Of a stretch of DNA of 62,228 bases, positions 8,519 to 20,924 are shown in pieces. Position 1 is the stretch's first letter; every line of letters begins with the position of its first letter. Where the stretch lies: assembly GCF_008041835.1 (NCBI RefSeq), contig NZ_VRYE01000013.1, positions 1 to 62,228 on the forward strand, read 5' to 3'. This stretch comes from Ectopseudomonas mendocina. GTDB lineage: Bacteria; Pseudomonadota; Gammaproteobacteria; Pseudomonadales; Pseudomonadaceae. The notes below the pieces were generated by a model. That model had not been told where the DNA came from, searched no databases, and saw nothing but the letters and a program-made list of their open reading frames with translations. The position numbers and the translations under genes were made by a program.

Positions 8519-9592
8519 ATGATCCGACCTGCCCTACTCCTCTGCCTTACTCTGCTTGCCGGTTGTGGCCCGGCCAATGACGGCCTGGCCCTGCAGAGCG
8601 ACTACCTCGAACGCCTGCAACGCTCGCTCGATGCAGCCAACACCCCTGCTTTCGACAGCCGCAGTGCCAGCCAGTATCGCCTGCCGGCCAGGCGTGAACG
8701 AATCAGCGAGATTCCCGAGCTGCGCATCGGCCTGCTCGATCTGGTGATCGATGCGCGGCGCTGCCCGCACTTGCAGCAACTGATCAGCCAGCGCAACAGC
8801 AGCCTGGGCAAGCAATTGATGCCCAGTCAGCGCCTGGGTTACGAAGGCGACCTGCTGCGCGCCCTGGATGCCTGCCTGCCGCATCTGCAGGACGACTCCA
8901 GCCTCAGGGCCACGCTGCAGCGCCTGGCCAGCGACAAGCGCCAGCAACTGCAAGCGGTGTTCTGGAACGCCCTGAATGGCAGCCAGGAGTTCGAGCACTA
9001 CCTGCGCTTCGCCGACCAGGCCCTGCCGGTGGATACCCAGGAAGACAGCGCCGCCCTCAATGCTCTGCAGCGGCTGGCGAGCATCGGCGCCACCCTGCTG
9101 GAGCAACTGCCGCCGAGCGCCAGCGAGCTGGAGCCGCTGTTCTTCGCCCTCTATGCCAGCGAACAGGGCGGCCAGCTGATCACCAGCCTGGCCAGCCTGC
9201 GCCATACGCTCAATGCCGGCAGCGAACTGCTGGAACAACGTCTGCAGAATCGCCCGCTGTGCCCACTGGGTCAGGCGACGCCACGCGGGCGCATCCTGCA
9301 GAATATTTTCGTCAAGTTCTACGCGGGCGGCCTGCAGCCCTACCTGGCGCAGGTCGACCAGCGTGGCCAGCAGTGGCAGACGGCGCTGCTGCAGTTGCAG
9401 CGCATCGACGGCATTCCCACAGCCACACGCGAGCACTTGCAGCGGCTGGCCGGCGAGCAGGAGTCGTTATGGCAGGAGTTCCGCGCCGCCACGGCGCGTC
9501 ACGTCAAGGCCTGGCAGACGTTACTGAACAGCTGCGGCCTGGCACCGGGACAGGCGGGATGGAACAACGCTGAAAACGCTGCAGAGCCGTAG
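8519..9592 (+). CDS. DUF3080 domain lipoprotein
   Basis: A 357-residue protein with a lipoprotein signal (MIRPALLLCLTLLAGCG, lipobox LAGC, acylated Cys16), so it is probably membrane-anchored in the periplasm. The rest is mostly helical and Gln/Leu-rich, with the DUF3080 pattern (RISEIPELRIGLLDL near residue 60). Function is unknown. It lies close behind the MATE gene on the same strand and may be co-transcribed. Its TAG stop codon (9590-9592) is part of the GTAGGGTGCGC palindromic repeat that begins at 9589. Confidence 0.8.
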   Translation: MIRPALLLCLTLLAGCGPANDGLALQSDYLERLQRSLDAANTPAFDSRSASQYRLPARRERISEIPELRIGLLDLVIDARRCPHLQQLISQRNSSLGKQLMPSQRLGYEGDLLRALDACLPHLQDDSSLRATLQRLASDKRQQLQAVFWNALNGSQEFEHYLRFADQALPVDTQEDSAALNALQRLASIGATLLEQLPPSASELEPLFFALYASEQGGQLITSLASLRHTLNAGSELLEQRLQNRPLCPLGQATPRGRILQNIFVKFYAGGLQPYLAQVDQRGQQWQTALLQLQRIDGIPTATREHLQRLAGEQESLWQEFRAATARHVKAWQTLLNSCGLAPGQAGWNNAENAAEP

Positions 9593-9666
9593 GGTGCGCC
9601 GCGCGCACCAATAACCACAGCTAACACGGATCAAGGCACATCACCGGTGCGCACAGCGCACCCTAC
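9589..9666. repeat. Dispersed palindromic repeat (GTAGGGTGCGC family)
   Basis: The left arm GTAGGGTGCGCCGCGCGCACC (9589-9609, given by position) pairs with GGTGCGCACAGCGCACCCTAC (9646-9666). The last three bases of the preceding lipoprotein gene, TAG, are bases 2-4 of the repeat. It lies between convergent genes and could act as a bidirectional terminator. Confidence 0.7.
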
Positions 9667-9682
9667 ATGCGACATGCGTCGC

Positions 9683-9934
9683 CTAGTCGGCCTTCTTGCG
9701 AATCCAGTACAGGTAGGTGCCGTCTTCCTCGGCCTGGCCGAGCAGCTCGTGGCCGAGAAACACGCAAAACTTAGGGATGTCACGACGGGTCGACGGATCG
9801 GTAGCGATCACCTTGAGCAGGCCGCCCGGCGCCAAGTCGCGCACCTTGTTGTGCAGCATCATTACCGGTTCCGGGCAGTTCAGGCCGCTGGCGTCGAGCA
9901 GGTCATCGTGATTGAGGGTCAGGGCTTCGGACAT
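9683..9934 (-). CDS. tusA: Sulfurtransferase TusA
   Basis: An 83-residue cytosolic sulfur carrier. It accepts persulfide sulfur from IscS and passes it towards 2-thiolation of tRNA wobble uridine through the Tus relay. The catalytic Cys20 lies in the diagnostic [13 protein letters not shown] motif, followed by the beta-alpha core ([18 protein letters not shown]). The ATG at 9934 is preferred to one 36 bases upstream by length and homology. It lies downstream of rlmM on the same strand. Confidence 0.93.
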   Translation of the reverse strand: MSEALTLNHDDLLDASGLNCPEPVMMLHNKVRDLAPGGLLKVIATDPSTRRDIPKFCVFLGHELLGQAEEDGTYLYWIRKKAD

Positions 9935-10002
9935 AAGGGGCTCCACGAACAAGCGCGCATTGTCGCGCAAAGCTGACCTTCAGGTCACCTGCACGCGGAT
10001 CA

Positions 10003-11058
10003 TCATTTGCCGTGCCGACGCAGATGACAGGTCACTTCCTCACGGTCGTGATACAGCTGCTTGCAGCCGATGTTGACCTTCAAACCGCGCTCGACCAGCC
10101 CCGACTCGATGCGATCGAGCAGACGCCGCACTTCGGCGTAGCGCTGTTTCATCGGCAGCTTGAGGTTGACCACCGCCTCACGGCACAGCCCCTCGCCCAG
10201 CCAGGTCTCGATCATCGCCGCCGTGCGTGCCGGCTTCTCGACGATATCGCAGACCATCCAGTGCACCGGATGCCGTGGGCGGAAGGTGAAGCCATCAGCG
10301 CGCTGGTGCACGACGAAGCCGGAATACATCAGACTTTCGGCCATCGGCCCATTGTCCACGGCGGTAACGCGGATTTCCCGATTGACCAGTTGCCAGGTCC
10401 AGCCGCCCGGCGCGGCGCCCAGGTCAACAGCGGTCATGCCCGGGGCCAGGCGCTGATCCCACTGCTCGCGCGGGATGAAATGGTGCCAGGCCTCTTCCAG
10501 CTTGAGCGTCGAGCGGCTCGGCGCCTCACGGGGAAACTTCAGGCGCGGAATGCCCATCGGCCACATCGCCTGGTTGTCTGCCTCGGCGATGCCGGCGAAC
10601 ACCTCACGGCCGCTCTTGAAGGTCAGCAGCAGGCGCGGCTTCTTCGCATCGTCCACCAGTTTGCCGGCCTTGAGCAGTGCCTTGCGCAGGGGCGCCTCGA
10701 ACTTCTTGCAGAAGGTCGAAAGTTCCTTGCCATCGTTGGTATCCACCACTTCCAGCCACAGGCTGCCGCACACCGGATAATCAGCCAGGGCGTCGAGCAA
10801 CACGCTGATACGGTCGCTTTCCGGAAGGCTGACGAAAGCACCACGCGCCCACTGCCGCGGGAAGATCAACTGGTTGAAACGCACGCTGCGCATCAGCCGC
10901 TCGCAGTCCGCCGCCTCGCCGCAGACGAACTCAGCGCACGCACTACCGGGCTTGGCCCTGGAGTAGCCCGGCACATCCAGACGTGCGGCAAGGTCGGTGA
11001 TCTCGGCGCAAACCTCCCCTTCGAAACCGGGGCGACAATGCAGAAACAGGGTATTCAT
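10003..11058 (-). CDS. rlmM: 23S rRNA 2'-O-ribose C2498 methyltransferase RlmM
   Basis: A 351-residue SAM-dependent methyltransferase that methylates the ribose of C2498 in 23S rRNA before subunit assembly. An N-terminal THUMP-related domain (FEGEVCAEITDLAARL) precedes a Rossmann methyltransferase domain with the SAM motif VDLGAAPGGWTWQL near residue 220. The K-D-K-E type catalytic positions fit the family. The ATG at 11058 is used; an extra TTG precedes it. It is divergent from acnA across a 269-bp gap. Confidence 0.93.
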   Translation of the reverse strand: MNTLFLHCRPGFEGEVCAEITDLAARLDVPGYSRAKPGSACAEFVCGEAADCERLMRSVRFNQLIFPRQWARGAFVSLPESDRISVLLDALADYPVCGSLWLEVVDTNDGKELSTFCKKFEAPLRKALLKAGKLVDDAKKPRLLLTFKSGREVFAGIAEADNQAMWPMGIPRLKFPREAPSRSTLKLEEAWHHFIPREQWDQRLAPGMTAVDLGAAPGGWTWQLVNREIRVTAVDNGPMAESLMYSGFVVHQRADGFTFRPRHPVHWMVCDIVEKPARTAAMIETWLGEGLCREAVVNLKLPMKQRYAEVRRLLDRIESGLVERGLKVNIGCKQLYHDREEVTCHLRRHGK

Positions 11059-11327
11059 CAAAGGGACTCCTTGAGGCGCGTATAATACCCGAGACCGGAA
11101 CCCCGAGCCGCTAAACCTGTCCAGCTACATATGCGCTGCCCACTGGAACGGTTCGGCAAGCCTGCCGCCAGAGAATGCGGTTCGGTGAAATCCAGCCATC
11201 GCGCAACAGGCAGCGCATAGCAACCGATAAAGGATATGCGCTAGCCAGACCGCCCAAGCCGAACTAACTTGAAGGTCTGCCGCCATCAAGACACAGCCCG
11301 AACCGTACGGGCCCAAGGAGATGTGCA
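11059..11327. other. Divergent rlmM/acnA intergenic region
   Basis: A 269-bp promoter region with no credible ORF. On the minus strand TATTAT (about 11079-11084) sits a plausible -10 distance upstream of rlmM. Towards acnA there is a long leader with an AAGGAG ribosome site about 9 bases before the start at 11328. No clear operator dyad or riboswitch was recognised. Confidence 0.4.
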
Positions 11328-14069
<2,742 letters not shown>

Positions 14070-14077
14070 TGCACCTG

Positions 14078-14100
14078 CCCTGCCGCGCCATGCGGCAGGG
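14078..14100 (+). terminator. Hairpin downstream of acnA
   Basis: A perfect 9-bp stem CCCTGCCGC/GCGGCAGGG with a 5-nt loop, nine bases after the acnA stop. No T-run follows, so it may stabilise the 3' end rather than terminate by itself. Confidence 0.5.
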
Positions 14101-14155
14101 CCTCGCCGTCGGGCCAAGGACGGCTCATGCCGTGACAAAAATGTGACGTCACTCA

Positions 14156-14178
14156 AAAAATTGCCGGGAGCAATTTTT
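14156..14178. terminator. AT-rich symmetric hairpin between acnA and aer
   Basis: AAAAATTGC and GCAATTTTT pair over 9 bp around CGGGA. The A-run before and T-run after make it a candidate bidirectional intrinsic terminator, isolating aer from acnA transcription. Confidence 0.5.
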
Positions 14179-14321
14179 GACGTCGCTCCGCGACGGCCCG
14201 CAGGGTGGCCGCCATGGACGGCGGGCCACAAAAAGCGTTTACACTCGCCAAAACGCACTCACCCCTCAACTTTGCCGTTCGTCGGCCGATTACAGGGGCA
14301 TTACAACGACGGATACCTGCC

Positions 14322-15887
14322 ATGCGTAACAACCAGCCGGTCACTCAGCGTGAGCGCACCTTTCCTGCACAACAACGCCTGATATCCACCACCGACCTCA
14401 AAGGGCAAATCACCTACTGCAACGACGCCTTCGTCGAAGTCAGCGGCTTCACGCGCGAAGAACTGTTGCGCGCGCCACACAACATCGTGCGTCACCCCGA
14501 CGTGCCGTCCGCCGTGTTCAGCCACATGTGGACGACCCTCAAGAGCGGGCGCCCGTGGATGGGTATCGTCAAGAACCGCAGCAAAAATGGTGACCATTAC
14601 TGGGTCAACGCCTACGTCACACCCATCACCGAAAATAACCAGGTCGTGGGCTACGAGTCCGTCCGGGTCAAGCCGACCGCCGAACAGATACGTCGTGCCG
14701 AGACGCTGTATCGACGCATCAACACCGGCAAGTCTGCCGTGCCTGCCAGCAACCAGTGGCTGCCCGTCGTGCAGGCGTGGATGCCCTTCATCCTGGTCAG
14801 CCAGATCGGCTTCATGATCGGCCACTGGATGGGCAGCAACTGGGGCTTCATCCTCGCAGCCTGCCTCTCCATACCTCTGGGCCTGGCCGGTATCGCCTGG
14901 CAGACACGAGGCACCAAGCGACTGCTGAAGCTGGCAGAGCAAACCACCTCGGATCCGCTGATCGCGCAGATGTACACCGACAGCCGTGGCGCCGAGGCAC
15001 GCCTGGAAATGGCCATGCTCAGCCAGGAAGCGCGCCTGAAAACCTGCCTCACCCGCCTGCAGGACACCGCCGAACATCTGACCCAGCAAGCGCGCGAAGC
15101 CGACAAGCTGGCGCACAACAGCTCGGCCAGCCTCGAACGCCAGCGCCAGGAGACCGAACAGGTCGCCACCGCCGTCAACGAAATGGCTGCCACTACCCTG
15201 GAAGTCGCCAGCAACGTCGCCCGTACCGCCATCGCGACTCAGGAAGCCAACCGCCTGACCAGCGAAGGTCGCAGCATCGCCGCCGAAACCCGCGAAGCCA
15301 TCCAGCGCCTGTCACAATCGGTGGGTGACACCGGCGAAACCGTGACCCGCCTGGCCCAGGACAGCAGCGAAATTGGCGGCGTGGTCGACGTGATCAAAGG
15401 CATCGCCGACCAGACCAACCTGCTCGCCCTCAACGCCGCCATCGAAGCCGCGCGCGCAGGCGAAATGGGCCGTGGCTTCGCCGTGGTAGCCGACGAGGTA
15501 CGCTCGCTGGCGCAGCGCACCGCCGAATCCACCGAACAGATCCACGGCCTGATCGCCAAACTGCAGCGCACCGCCGAAGAGGCCGTACTGACCATGGAAA
15601 TCGGCCGCAAACAGGCCGACGAAGGTGTCGAGCGCGTGCTGCAGGCCGATCAGGCGCTATCTGGTATCAGCGACTCGGTGGCCAACATCGCCGACATGGC
15701 CAACCAGATCGCCGCCGCTGCCGAGGAACAAAGCGCCGTGGCCGACGAAATCAACCAGAACATCACCACCATCGCCCAACTGGCCGACCAGACCGCCGGC
15801 GAAGCGCAAAGCACCGCCAAACTCAGCGAAGCCCTGACCAACACCGCACAGGGCCAATACGCCCTGGTCGAACGCTTCAACCGCTGA
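14322..15887 (+). CDS. aer: Aerotaxis receptor Aer (PAS-containing methyl-accepting chemotaxis protein)
   Basis: A 521-residue chemoreceptor. An N-terminal PAS domain (residues about 10-120, [20 protein letters not shown]) would hold FAD and sense redox state. A membrane hairpin follows (about 150-195: two hydrophobic stretches around MGSNWG), then a HAMP-like region and the cytoplasmic signalling domain with its tip [19 protein letters not shown]. There is no periplasmic domain, as expected for Aer. The position directly after acnA matches P. aeruginosa. The ATG at 14322 gives the canonical N-terminus ([11 protein letters not shown]); upstream in-frame codons lie in the intergenic hairpin zone. 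A strong terminator follows. Confidence 0.93.
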   Translation: MRNNQPVTQRERTFPAQQRLISTTDLKGQITYCNDAFVEVSGFTREELLRAPHNIVRHPDVPSAVFSHMWTTLKSGRPWMGIVKNRSKNGDHYWVNAYVTPITENNQVVGYESVRVKPTAEQIRRAETLYRRINTGKSAVPASNQWLPVVQAWMPFILVSQIGFMIGHWMGSNWGFILAACLSIPLGLAGIAWQTRGTKRLLKLAEQTTSDPLIAQMYTDSRGAEARLEMAMLSQEARLKTCLTRLQDTAEHLTQQAREADKLAHNSSASLERQRQETEQVATAVNEMAATTLEVASNVARTAIATQEANRLTSEGRSIAAETREAIQRLSQSVGDTGETVTRLAQDSSEIGGVVDVIKGIADQTNLLALNAAIEAARAGEMGRGFAVVADEVRSLAQRTAESTEQIHGLIAKLQRTAEEAVLTMEIGRKQADEGVERVLQADQALSGISDSVANIADMANQIAAAAEEQSAVADEINQNITTIAQLADQTAGEAQSTAKLSEALTNTAQGQYALVERFNR

Positions 15888-15892
15888 AACAA

Positions 15893-15920
15893 AAGGCGCA
15901 GCGGCTCACCGCTGCGCCTT
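15893..15920 (+). terminator. Terminator of aer
   Basis: A perfect 12-bp stem AAGGCGCAGCGG/CCGCTGCGCCTT with loop CTCA, starting six bases after the aer stop codon. Confidence 0.75.
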
Positions 15921-16188
15921 CCCCGCCCCGCCTTCGCATGATTGCCACTTGCCAGCAGTTATCCGACAGGGTGTATAGCCTGCCAAACACCCCACCACCT
16001 CGCTGCAGGCCGCGAGATAGAGAAGGATCTTGAAAATAGGTCTGTTCTGGGCTTTTCGTACTGGCCATTCTGTAGTTCGCGCAGCAGGAGCAAATCACTC
16101 AATCGGTCACGGAGATCAGATGCTGGGATAACCGTTCTGTGGACATTGGCCCCTGACGAGCGAGCGATAACACCCCGCTCCTACAGGC
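15921..16188. other. Intergenic region between aer and a convergent amidotransferase gene
   Basis: About 270 bp with no supportable gene. It ends with a short CGCTCCTACAG fragment typical of the dispersed palindromes of this genome. Confidence 0.4.
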
Positions 16189-16896
16189 TCAAAGCCCGGC
16201 GAGCCTCAGCCAATGCGTGTAGAACCCCTCGGCCACCTGGTTCAGTGCCCTGACCTTCTCGCTCAGATCTTCGCGCATCTCGTCGATACGTTGCTGGCTG
16301 GGCTGGCTGGCATCGAGCAGGTGTGCCCAGTCGTCGAGCCAGAGCTGGATCAGCTCTTCGGTCATTTCCGGATGGCCCTGCAGCGCCAGCACCTTATCCC
16401 CCCAGGCGAAGGCCTGGTTGTCGCACCAGTGGCTGCTCAGCAGTGGCTGGGCGCCGTCAGGCAGGGCAAAGGTGTCGCCATGCCATTGGAAGATGCTGAA
16501 CGACTCGGGCAGATGCGCCAGCCAGGGGCTGTCCGTTGCCTCTGAACGGCGCTGCATGCGCTGCCAACCGGCCTCGGTGTAGGGCATGCGGCGGATGCTG
16601 GCGCCCAGCGCCTTGGCCAGCAGTTGACCGCCCAGGCAGTGGCCGATGATGGGTATGTCGCGCGCGATAAAATGCTGCAACGCCGCCACTTCCTCGGCGA
16701 TCCAGGGCAGCGGGTCGTTGACGCTCATCGGCCCGCCCATCACGGCAACTGCCTTGGGCCGCGCCAGGTCGTAACCGTGCAGTTCACCCAGATCGACGCG
16801 CAGCACGTCGAAGCTACAAGCACGGGCCTGCAGCACCTGCGCCAGGTGAGCGGGCGGGCAATAATCGATATGCGTCAGGATCAGAACATCGGCCAT
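16189..16896 (-). CDS. Class I glutamine amidotransferase-like protein
   Basis: A 235-residue stand-alone class I GATase domain. The nucleophile elbow is IGHCLGGQLLA (Cys about residue 85) and the His-Glu part of the triad is GHPEMTEE near residue 175. An MGGPMSV oxyanion strand is also present. Stand-alone members act on small glutamyl or amide metabolites and the substrate cannot be told from sequence. The ATG at 16896 follows GAGGTAGCT at good spacing. An upstream in-frame extension of 40 residues lacks homology. Confidence 0.82.
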   Translation of the reverse strand: MADVLILTHIDYCPPAHLAQVLQARACSFDVLRVDLGELHGYDLARPKAVAVMGGPMSVNDPLPWIAEEVAALQHFIARDIPIIGHCLGGQLLAKALGASIRRMPYTEAGWQRMQRRSEATDSPWLAHLPESFSIFQWHGDTFALPDGAQPLLSSHWCDNQAFAWGDKVLALQGHPEMTEELIQLWLDDWAHLLDASQPSQQRIDEMREDLSEKVRALNQVAEGFYTHWLRLAGL

Positions 16897-17018
16897 AGCT
16901 ACCTCCGCCGCGCAGTCTGTGCGAGAAGGATTGGCAAGTCGAGGTGGGCTGGAAGTTGAAGCCATCGGCCGGACAGCCGGCCGATGGTCTGTATTGGCGA
17001 ATACCGCTGCATTCACCT

Positions 17019-17363
17019 TTAACGTATGGCTGACGCTTTCACCTCCTGGGTAACGCCCCAGCCGTCCATCTTGCCGCCCAGCGGGACGACGATGGATTCC
17101 AGGTCATGTTCGAACTCGCCGATACCAGCACGGGTGGCGTACATCACTTTGCTGATTTGCAGGTGCCAGATGCCGTCTTCACGGGCGGATATCTGGACGT
17201 TGAGCGACTCGCCGCGAAAGTTTCTGGCGGCCATTCTGGCCCGTTCTTCGTCAGGAAAGATGGCGTAGAACTCGATCGGGTGAAACTGGGCGAAGTCGAA
17301 TCCCCCTTCTTTCATGCGACGCAACACCAGGGTGCTGGAGTCTTCGTGGAAGGCTGTGCTCAT
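17019..17363 (-). CDS. rraB: RraB-type regulator of RNase E activity
   Basis: A 114-residue acidic cytosolic protein matching the RraB family (FDFAQFHPIEFYAIFPDEERARMAAR, then the conserved WHLQISKVMYAT segment). RraB binds RNase E and alters which mRNAs the degradosome cleaves. It begins with ATG at 17363 after GAGGGGTCGTTT. The assignment is by family pattern, and direct action on this organism's RNase E is inferred. Confidence 0.8.
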   Translation of the reverse strand: MSTAFHEDSSTLVLRRMKEGGFDFAQFHPIEFYAIFPDEERARMAARNFRGESLNVQISAREDGIWHLQISKVMYATRAGIGEFEHDLESIVVPLGGKMDGWGVTQEVKASAIR

Positions 17364-17676
17364 AAACGACCCCTCTCAGGCTATGGATGGATTAACCGCT
17401 TTTCCAATGCGACCGCCCTGCGGACGGTGTCGCGGCGCCTGGCGGGAACCCCTGAAACAACCTGCGTTTCAAAGCCCCCTTTGGCGCCGCCCCGAGAATC
17501 GAGCGGGTGCTCGATGTGTCTACTGCATGCGTATCGACGACTGTCCGGCAGAACGCCGAACTGAAACCGTCATCTGTAGAATAGCCGCTGTGCGAGAGAT
17601 GCGCGCTATGCAGAAAGGCCTTGTGACAAAGCCGTCGACCAGCGGCCATTGGCCCATCTGCAAGCAGCGCCTGAAG
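17364..17676. other. Intergenic region without a recognised gene
   Basis: About 313 bp between rraB and the SDR gene, both on the minus strand. Open frames here lack a ribosome site and any recognisable family. It must hold the rraB promoter and the 3' end of the monooxygenase operon. No terminator or operator stands out. Confidence 0.4.
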
Positions 17677-18438
17677 TCATGGGCGGCTGAGCCAGGCCAT
17701 GAGCAACCGATTGATCCAGCCTGGGGTGATCTGCCCGAGCGTGTGCAGCAGCCAGAACTGCATGCCTACCGGACGATGTACCTTACTGGCATGAGCTTGC
17801 TGCCAGGCTGCTTCGGCGATCTGCTCGGCCTCCAGGCGCACGCCCAGACGACGCATCACCGGCGGACGCTGCGCCTGACTGCGTACCATCGGCGTGTCGA
17901 CGAAGGGCGGCATCAGGTCACCCACGCGGATGCCATATTCGCGCCACTCCAGTTCCAGCGCCTCGGTCAGCCCACGCACGGCGAACTTGCTCGCCGAATA
18001 GCTGGCCAGTTGCGGTACCCCGTAAAGCCCCGAAGCCGACCCCATATTGATCACCTGCGCCTGCGGAGTGACCTTGAGATAGGGATAGGCCGCATGGCAA
18101 AGGTTGAGCACACCGAGCACGTTGATCTGTACCAGGCGCGCATGCTGCTCCAGCTCGATATCGGCGAAGGCGCCGGTGCGCAGGATACCCGCGCCATTGA
18201 ACAGCAGGCGCAACTGGCCGCCGCTCTGGGTGCAGAAGCCATCCAGCGCGGCCTTCACCGCTGCGCCATCGACCACATCCAGCGGCGCATGCCAGGCGCC
18301 GTCCAGCTCGGCGGCCAAGACTGTCAGCGCCCGTTGATCGACGTCGAGCAGGTCGACGCGCCAGCCACGTGCGTGAAACAGGCGCGCAGTGGCAGCGCCA
18401 ATGCCCGACGCTGCGCCACTGATGAGAATATTGTGCAT
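17677..18438 (-). CDS. Short-chain dehydrogenase/reductase (SDR)
   Basis: A 253-residue classical SDR. The cofactor motif ISGAASGIGAATARLF lies near residue 10, with Asp (LLDVDQ) at the end of strand 2 suggesting NAD preference. The catalytic residues are Ser in NMGSASGLYG and YSASK (Tyr-x-x-x-Lys) near residue 155. The ATG at 18438 shares one base with the stop of the upstream hydrolase gene (TGATG), implying translational coupling. As last gene of the FMO-hydrolase-SDR operon, it probably oxidises or reduces an alcohol/ketone linked to the monooxygenase reaction. Confidence 0.88.
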   Translation of the reverse strand: MHNILISGAASGIGAATARLFHARGWRVDLLDVDQRALTVLAAELDGAWHAPLDVVDGAAVKAALDGFCTQSGGQLRLLFNGAGILRTGAFADIELEQHARLVQINVLGVLNLCHAAYPYLKVTPQAQVINMGSASGLYGVPQLASYSASKFAVRGLTEALELEWREYGIRVGDLMPPFVDTPMVRSQAQRPPVMRRLGVRLEAEQIAEAAWQQAHASKVHRPVGMQFWLLHTLGQITPGWINRLLMAWLSRP

Positions 18439-19367
18439 CACATGCCCCGCTCACGAAGAAAGCTAGCCACGCGCTCGAGCGCGCGATCCGCCGCGCGCAA
18501 CATGCCGACATGCGCCTGGAATACATGCCACAGCCCCGGGTAACGCTCCAAACGCACATCTGCACCGGCTGCCTCGGCGCGCGCGGCCAGACGCAGGCTG
18601 TCGTTCAGCAGCAATTCGTCTTCGCCGACCTGGATCAACGTTGGCGGCAGGCAGCTGAGATCAGCGAACAGCGGCGATAGGCGCGGATCATTGCGCGGCA
18701 GGTCGGCTGGGCAATACAACTGCGCGGCCTGCTCGATCCAGCTGGGGTGGAGCAGCGGATCACCGGCGGGCGGCTCATGCATCTGCTCACCGGTAAAATC
18801 GGTGACCGGCGAGAAGCACACCAGCGCGGCAGGCGGCAGCAGGCCGAGCTCGACGATCTGCAGGCAACCGACCAGGCTCAGGTTGCCGCCGGCCGAGTCT
18901 CCACCGATGACGATCTGCTCTGGCCGATAACCGGCTTGCAACAACGCCTGATAGGCCGCGACTACATCATCGCGCGCCGCCGGATAGGGATGCTCGGGGG
19001 CCAGGCGATAGTCCAGCGCGCAGACGTCGAGGGCCGCACGCTTGGCCAGGCTGGCGCAGATACTGCGATGGGTATCCGGCCCGCCGATCATGAACGCGCC
19101 GCCATGCAGATAGAGCAGTACGCTACCGCTGCTGACGAGCGGGCGATGCCACTCGCAAGGGCGCCCGGCCAGAGTCGCGCTGTTGCGGCTGACGCCGCGC
19201 GGCGTCAGGGTGATGGCAGTGAGTACACGCAATATCCGGCGCTGCCCGGCTACCGGCATCGGCGGACGCACCAGGCCGCGAAAGAACAGGCGCAGAAAGC
19301 CCCGCAGCAGGCTGCGCAACAGCCTCTGCTCGGCAGTGGGGGCCTTGAAGTCAGCGGACGCAGTCAT
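18438..19367 (-). CDS. Alpha/beta hydrolase, hormone-sensitive lipase family
   Basis: A 309-residue esterase with the HSL oxyanion motif HGGAFMIGG (near residue 80), nucleophile elbow GDSAGGNLS (about 155), and Asp and His near the C-terminus (GEDELL, WHVFQAH). The family hydrolyses short- to medium-chain esters or lactones. The ATG at 19367 is preferred to an upstream TTG, and the gene overlaps the 3' end of the monooxygenase gene by 17 bp. Next to a Baeyer-Villiger-like enzyme, its likely job is to open the ester or lactone formed. Confidence 0.9.
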   Translation of the reverse strand: MTASADFKAPTAEQRLLRSLLRGFLRLFFRGLVRPPMPVAGQRRILRVLTAITLTPRGVSRNSATLAGRPCEWHRPLVSSGSVLLYLHGGAFMIGGPDTHRSICASLAKRAALDVCALDYRLAPEHPYPAARDDVVAAYQALLQAGYRPEQIVIGGDSAGGNLSLVGCLQIVELGLLPPAALVCFSPVTDFTGEQMHEPPAGDPLLHPSWIEQAAQLYCPADLPRNDPRLSPLFADLSCLPPTLIQVGEDELLLNDSLRLAARAEAAGADVRLERYPGLWHVFQAHVGMLRAADRALERVASFLRERGM

Positions 19368-20826
19368 AGTCGGCAAGCTCCGGGCTACGGGTCATCAGGC
19401 GATAGGTAAAGGTAAAGCCCGGCCAGTTGTTGGTGTGCTTACCGGTAGCGGTCTGATACCAGCTGTCGCAGCCCTGCGCCCAGATCGTGCGTTGGGTCGC
19501 GCGCTGCACGTCATCGTTAAAGTGACGCTGCACGGCCGGGCGTAGATCGAGATAACGCAGCCCCTGCTCGCGCAACGCCCGCAGGCAGCCCAGCACGTAG
19601 GCGTACTGGCTCTCCAGCATGTAGAGAATGGAATTGTGGCCAAGGTTGGTATTCGGCCCATACAGCAGGAACAGGTTGGGAAAGCCGCTGACACTGATGC
19701 CTTTGTAAGCCTCGGCGCCCTCCTTCCAGGCCTGGTTCAGCTCCAGTCCCTCGAGGCCGCGAATACGCATCGGCGCGAGAAAGTCGCTGGCCGTGAAGCC
19801 AGTGCCGTAGATCAGCACATCGCAAGGATGCTCGCGGCCATCGGCGCTCACCAGCGAGTGTTCACGGACTTCACGAATGGCCGACTCGACAATCTCGACA
19901 TTGCCCTGCGCCAGCGCCGGAAAGTAGTCGTTGCTGATCAGGATGCGCTTGCAGCCCATGGGGTAGTCAGGCTGCAACTGCGCGCGCTTGTGGGCATCGG
20001 GCATCTGCCGCCGCAGATGACGGATGAAACTGTGACGAAACAGGCGCATCAGCCAGGGAAAGCGGATAAAGGCCACTGCACGCCCCTCGTGATGCAGGTA
20101 CTGCAGCAGGCGCTCGGTGCGCAGCAACAGCGGGAAACGCTGTTTCAGGGCAATCTCCCACGGGCGATAGACACGGTCTGGCTTGGCCAGCACATAAGCC
20201 GCCGAACGCTGGAACAGGCTCAGGCTGGCGACCATGGGCTGGATCTGCGGCACGAACTGGATCGCCGAAGCCCCCGTGCCGATGACCGCCACACGCTTGC
20301 CCGTCAAGTCGATATCGTGCCGCCAGCGCGCCGAATGAAAAGCCTCTCCACGAAAGTTCTCCAGGCCGGGCAGCTGTGGGTAGGCCGGGCGATTGAGCTG
20401 GCCGCAGGCGCTGACCAACGCCTGCGCCTCGATCACCTCACCACTCGCCAGCTCGACACACCAGATACCACGCGCGGCATCGAATTCGGCACCCAGCACT
20501 TCGCTGTTCAGGCGGATATGCGGACGCAAGCGGTGCTTGTCCACGCACTGCAGGATATAGGCGTGGATTTCCGCCTGCGGCGCGAACTTGCGCGACCAGT
20601 CGTGCTTGGCTTCGAAGGAAAAGGAATACAGATGCGAAGGCACATCGCAGGCAGCGCCCGGATAACTGTTGTCGCGCCAGGTACCGCCGACCTCGGCGGC
20701 TTTTTCCAGCAGCAGAAAGTCTTCTTCACCGGCCTTGCGCAACTGCATGGCAAGGCCAACACCGGCAAAGCCACTGCCGATGATCAACACACGCCAGGGC
20801 GCATTCGTACGGGGGTTGTTATTCAT
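19351..20826 (-). CDS. Flavin-containing monooxygenase, Baeyer-Villiger type
   Basis: A 491-residue class B flavoprotein monooxygenase. The FAD motif is IIGSGFAGVGLAMQL near residue 15 and the NADPH motif is AVIGTGASAIQFVPQI near 180. The intervening FRGEAFHSARWRHD matches the Baeyer-Villiger fingerprint FxGxxxHxxxW. It is the first gene of a three-gene operon with an esterase and an SDR. A divergent AraC regulator starts about 100 bp away. The set looks like a ketone-to-ester-to-alcohol catabolic module; the substrate is unknown. Confidence 0.9.
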   Translation of the reverse strand: MNNNPRTNAPWRVLIIGSGFAGVGLAMQLRKAGEEDFLLLEKAAEVGGTWRDNSYPGAACDVPSHLYSFSFEAKHDWSRKFAPQAEIHAYILQCVDKHRLRPHIRLNSEVLGAEFDAARGIWCVELASGEVIEAQALVSACGQLNRPAYPQLPGLENFRGEAFHSARWRHDIDLTGKRVAVIGTGASAIQFVPQIQPMVASLSLFQRSAAYVLAKPDRVYRPWEIALKQRFPLLLRTERLLQYLHHEGRAVAFIRFPWLMRLFRHSFIRHLRRQMPDAHKRAQLQPDYPMGCKRILISNDYFPALAQGNVEIVESAIREVREHSLVSADGREHPCDVLIYGTGFTASDFLAPMRIRGLEGLELNQAWKEGAEAYKGISVSGFPNLFLLYGPNTNLGHNSILYMLESQYAYVLGCLRALREQGLRYLDLRPAVQRHFNDDVQRATQRTIWAQGCDSWYQTATGKHTNNWPGFTFTYRLMTRSPELADYDCVR

Positions 20827-20924
20827 TGTGATGACCCGTGTATGACGATGAAGCGATGCTACTTGTCTCGCAGCAGCCAGGTTATGGCATAGTCGGCCAG
20901 GATATTGTGATTTTCGGACAATCT

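Noticed and set aside
17314..18543. 409-codon plus-strand ORF over the SDR gene
   Set aside because: It is antisense to an SDR with complete catalytic motifs, and its 5' part is non-coding intergenic DNA.
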